From Azotimanducus sp965199815 (GTDB lineage Bacteria; Pseudomonadota; Gammaproteobacteria; Pseudomonadales; Azotimanducaceae), in contig CBDATE010000034.1 of the NCBI GenBank assembly GCA_965199815.1, forward strand, positions 248,001-312,000: a stretch of DNA of 64,000 nt, written 5' to 3'. Of this stretch, positions 62,151-64,000 are shown piece by piece (the stretch's first letter is position 1; each line of letters opens with the position of its first letter). The notes under the pieces are model-generated. The model saw nothing but the letters and a program-made list of their open reading frames with translations. It had not been told where the DNA came from and searched no databases. A program made the position numbers and the translations under genes.

Positions 62151-62426
62151 TCAGACCTTCCTTGGCGCTCCGTTGTACCGGCAGAGCTTTTCTATGCATA
62201 CGCCGTTTCTTGTGAGGGCATTGCCCGCGAAGTTTAACCTTGTCCCGTCGATCGTCTGGTTTGGATCATGATAGTTTTTGATGGCCCAGTAGAGGAACTG
62301 TTCCGAAAGGTCGTCGACTCGTCTCTGGTGGATCTCGCAACTGGCGGTGGCAGCGAAGGCAACGCAAGCGCCTCGCCACTCTTGGTCCCGGACTGGCCAG
62401 TTCGGCAAGCGTAGATCAATGGCAAC
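62151..62426 (-). pseudogene. Fragment of a C1 (papain-like) peptidase
   Basis: About 90 residues match the C1 peptidase N-terminal catalytic region: DLRLPNWPVRDQEWRGACVAF holds the nucleophile Cys, and DDLSEQFLYWAIKNYHD follows. The His/Asn half is missing; the sequence ends near the IS5 copy. Upstream the frame runs into IS21 debris. Not functional as it stands. Confidence 0.7.
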
Positions 62427-62514
62427 GGCTGGAAGCGTGGGTGCGACGGCGGGCGGTGGAGCGCCGACCGGGGGCAAGCCCAAGGTCAGACCGACCGGGT
62501 GGCGAACGCTATCT

Positions 62515-62640
62515 TCGGGACCTGTGGGCCTTTGCGAGCGCATCGACGAGTTCGGCGAGCGTGGTTCGGGAGACGCTTTTGCGAGCGCTGACGGCGGCGA
62601 TGCCGAGAGCGAGAGCGAGGTGGCAGCCGCAGTGCAGGTT
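62515..62640 (-). pseudogene. IstB fragment
   Basis: On the minus strand the sequence reads CHLALALGIAAVSARKSVSR and TTLAELVDALAKAHRS, the region after the IstB P-loop. It keeps the 47 nt that are missing in the 57.1-kb copy. Nothing else of IS21 is recognisable around it. Confidence 0.7.
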
Positions 62641-63133
62641 CGCCCGCCCGCAAGCCGCCAACCCCCACTGCACCCAAGGACTCCACGCTGTCCCACAGGC
62701 TCCCCGTACCCGTCGATGTCTCACCCCACTCCGGCGAGGCCGTCAGCATCCAACCGCGATTCATCATCCCCGCATCGTAGGTGAGATTCAGGCTGACACC
62801 GCGTTCATCCGCTCGTGTGGATTGCAGTGATGTCATCCACCGACCCCGCAGCTGCACCTCGATACCAGCATCAGGATTCACGTAGGCGAGGCTCCCGCCT
62901 ACTTCCACACCCCCGTCATAGGCGGCATCTCCACCATCAAAACGCAAACCCAGCTCGACTCTCCCGGAAAGCGGTGACGACAGCGCTCCCATCTGAACCT
63001 CCAAGGCAGTGCACAGCCGCCACGCGCGCGCCGAGGTCGATGGCAGCAGAGCACCGCCCTCCACTTCGTCCGCATCAACTTCTACCAGAAACGCATCCGA
63101 ATGCAGCGCCCAACTGCTGCCCACCTCGGACAC
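62641..63133 (-). pseudogene. Autotransporter beta-barrel fragment
   Basis: The segment (GSSWALHSDAFLVEVDADEV, LGLRFDGGDAAYDGGVEVGG, LTASPEWGETSTGTGSLWDS) matches the alternating strand pattern of autotransporter C-terminal barrels. Its N-terminal passenger and its own C-terminal strands are absent; the 3' side runs into IstB debris. Confidence 0.6.
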
Positions 63134-63368
63134 CTACTCGTAACTTCGGAATTGTCTCGAGTGAACGAGCCCAAACGAGCACACACTTACTGAACATTTG
63201 ATATAATCAAAGTTCAAGTCGTTATCAGCCACCAAGGTGTTTCCAAAGGGGACAGAGAGTAGCAGATGCCAGATAGCTCGGATGGGGGCTCGGACGGTTG
63301 CTCGGACGGTTGATTGTTACGTGATACAAAAACATGTTTTGAGACACTTCACAAAGGAGAGTTGTTTA
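63134..63368. promoter_or_regulatory. Upstream region of the TonB receptor
   Basis: The 235-bp gap has an AT-rich near-palindrome at 63192-63215 (GAACATTTGAT ... AATCAAAGTTC) that includes TATAAT at 63202. A tandem CTCGGACGGTTG lies near 63290-63312. These may be operator or promoter elements for the receptor; no gene is seen. Confidence 0.4.
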
Positions 63369-64000
63369 ATGAATATGAATCTTTCAAAAATAGGGGGGGG
63401 GCATAAGCTTGGCTTTGTGCTGTTTGCCATGCTTCCGCTGTTCAGTGTTGGTTCTTCGTCGGCGTTCGCGGAAGAGGATGCACAAGCGAGCGAAGACATC
63501 GAGGAAGTCGTAGTCATAGGCTCCCGTCTGAACACCAACCCGAACCTCGCGTCTGCGACACCGGTGCTGAGCGTCACTGGCGAAGAAGGTGCGCTCCGTG
63601 GCAATGTCCGTATCGAGGATTTCGTCAATGTCTTGCCACAGGTGTTTGCGGGACAGGCTTCAGAAGTGTCAAACGGCGCTTCGGGGACAGCCACCCTCAA
63701 TCTACGCGGTTTGGGTTCTCAGCGAACATTGGTGCTCATTGACGGGCGTCGCCTTCCTTACGGTTCTTCTGTTATAAGTTCTGCCAATCTTGATGTCATT
63801 CCGTTGCAACTAGTCGAGCGTGTTGACATTCTTACTGGTAGCGCCTCGGCGGTGTATGGTTCGGATGCTGTTGGCGGTGTCGCCAACTTTGTCCTCAAGC
63901 GAGATTTTGAAGGCGTTGAATTCGGCTATCAATTCGGGACATCGTATAACTCGAACGATGATGGCTTCTGGGAGCAGGTTCTTCAGGCCGGTGGTCAGCC
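63369..64000 (+). CDS. TonB-dependent outer-membrane receptor, 5' part
   Basis: AAGGAG precedes the ATG. A signal peptide (LGFVLFAMLPLFSVGSSSAFA) ends near residue 35, then a TonB box (DIEEVVVIGSR) and the plug domain (TLNLRGLGSQRTLVLIDGRR, LVERVDILTGSASAVYGSDA, VGGVANFVLKRDFEG). Codons 9-11 are nine consecutive G (63393-63401) in the signal peptide. The barrel lies beyond the window. The substrate is unknown; RG-type plugs like this serve siderophore or oligosaccharide uptake. Confidence 0.92.
   Translation, partial: MNMNLSKIGGGHKLGFVLFAMLPLFSVGSSSAFAEEDAQASEDIEEVVVIGSRLNTNPNLASATPVLSVTGEEGALRGNVRIEDFVNVLPQVFAGQASEVSNGASGTATLNLRGLGSQRTLVLIDGRRLPYGSSVISSANLDVIPLQLVERVDILTGSASAVYGSDAVGGVANFVLKRDFEGVEFGYQFGTSYNSNDDGFWEQVLQAGGQ

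Overview
This window looks like a GC-rich gammaproteobacterial chromosome segment. The evidence is the housekeeping content (purM, aroQ, polA next to a DUF2782 gene, dapB, rpoD, tRNA-Val) and a TonB-dependent receptor. No genus can be named from sequence alone. Accessory DNA is inserted between housekeeping genes.

Layout. (1) 1-5.8 kb: a PLD-type nuclease (cut by the window edge) and a giant DUF4011-type SF1 helicase/nuclease directly downstream of purM, a probable Mokosh-like defence pair. (2) 5.9-18.6 kb: purM, aroQ, a transglutaminase, FrmA plus an amidohydrolase, then a catabolic island (FAD oxidase, double alpha/beta hydrolase, GntR/UTRA regulator, nitrilase, HMG-CoA-lyase-like enzyme, CaiB CoA-transferase). 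Two palindromes sharing the core TGATATATCA are candidate sites for the GntR protein. (3) 18.7-23.3 kb: polA, DUF2782 and a tandem-duplicated coiled-coil membrane protein. (4) 23.3-45.7 kb: a very large type III-B CRISPR-Cas locus. It holds a short 7-repeat array whose distal repeat is broken by an IS21-derived mini-element, and an adaptation block with two cas2 and two cas1-type genes, one of them highly divergent. A divergent cas6 follows, then a 15-gene minus-strand operon with TWO complete Cmr modules and three different CARF proteins (NE0113-type, Csx1/Csx2 HEPN-type, Card1/Can2 PD-(D/E)XK-type). One Cas10 keeps an HD nuclease motif and the other lacks that domain; both keep GGDD. (5) 45.9-54.3 kb: DUF1244, a short DapB, a ClpP homologue, ChaC, a tiny SelW-like gene with an in-frame UGA giving CxxU (probable selenoprotein), an FAD oxidase, tRNA-Val, rpoD, an AAA ATPase and an amidotransferase. 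(6) 54.3-63.1 kb: a scar-rich region with a type II restriction-modification pair, a truncated MAPEG gene, internally deleted IS21, chimeric IS1182/ISAs1 and nonsense-mutated IS5 elements, a RES toxin-antitoxin pair, and fragments of a C1 peptidase and an autotransporter. (7) 63.4 kb to the end: the start of a TonB-dependent receptor with a G9 tract in its signal peptide.

How it works together. The Cmr operon predicts one or two crRNA-guided RNA-targeting complexes fed by one visible array and one Cas6. Both Cas10 proteins should make cyclic oligoadenylates to signal to the three CARF proteins. Dispersed perfect hairpins recur through the window and twice supply the stop codon or tail of a gene.
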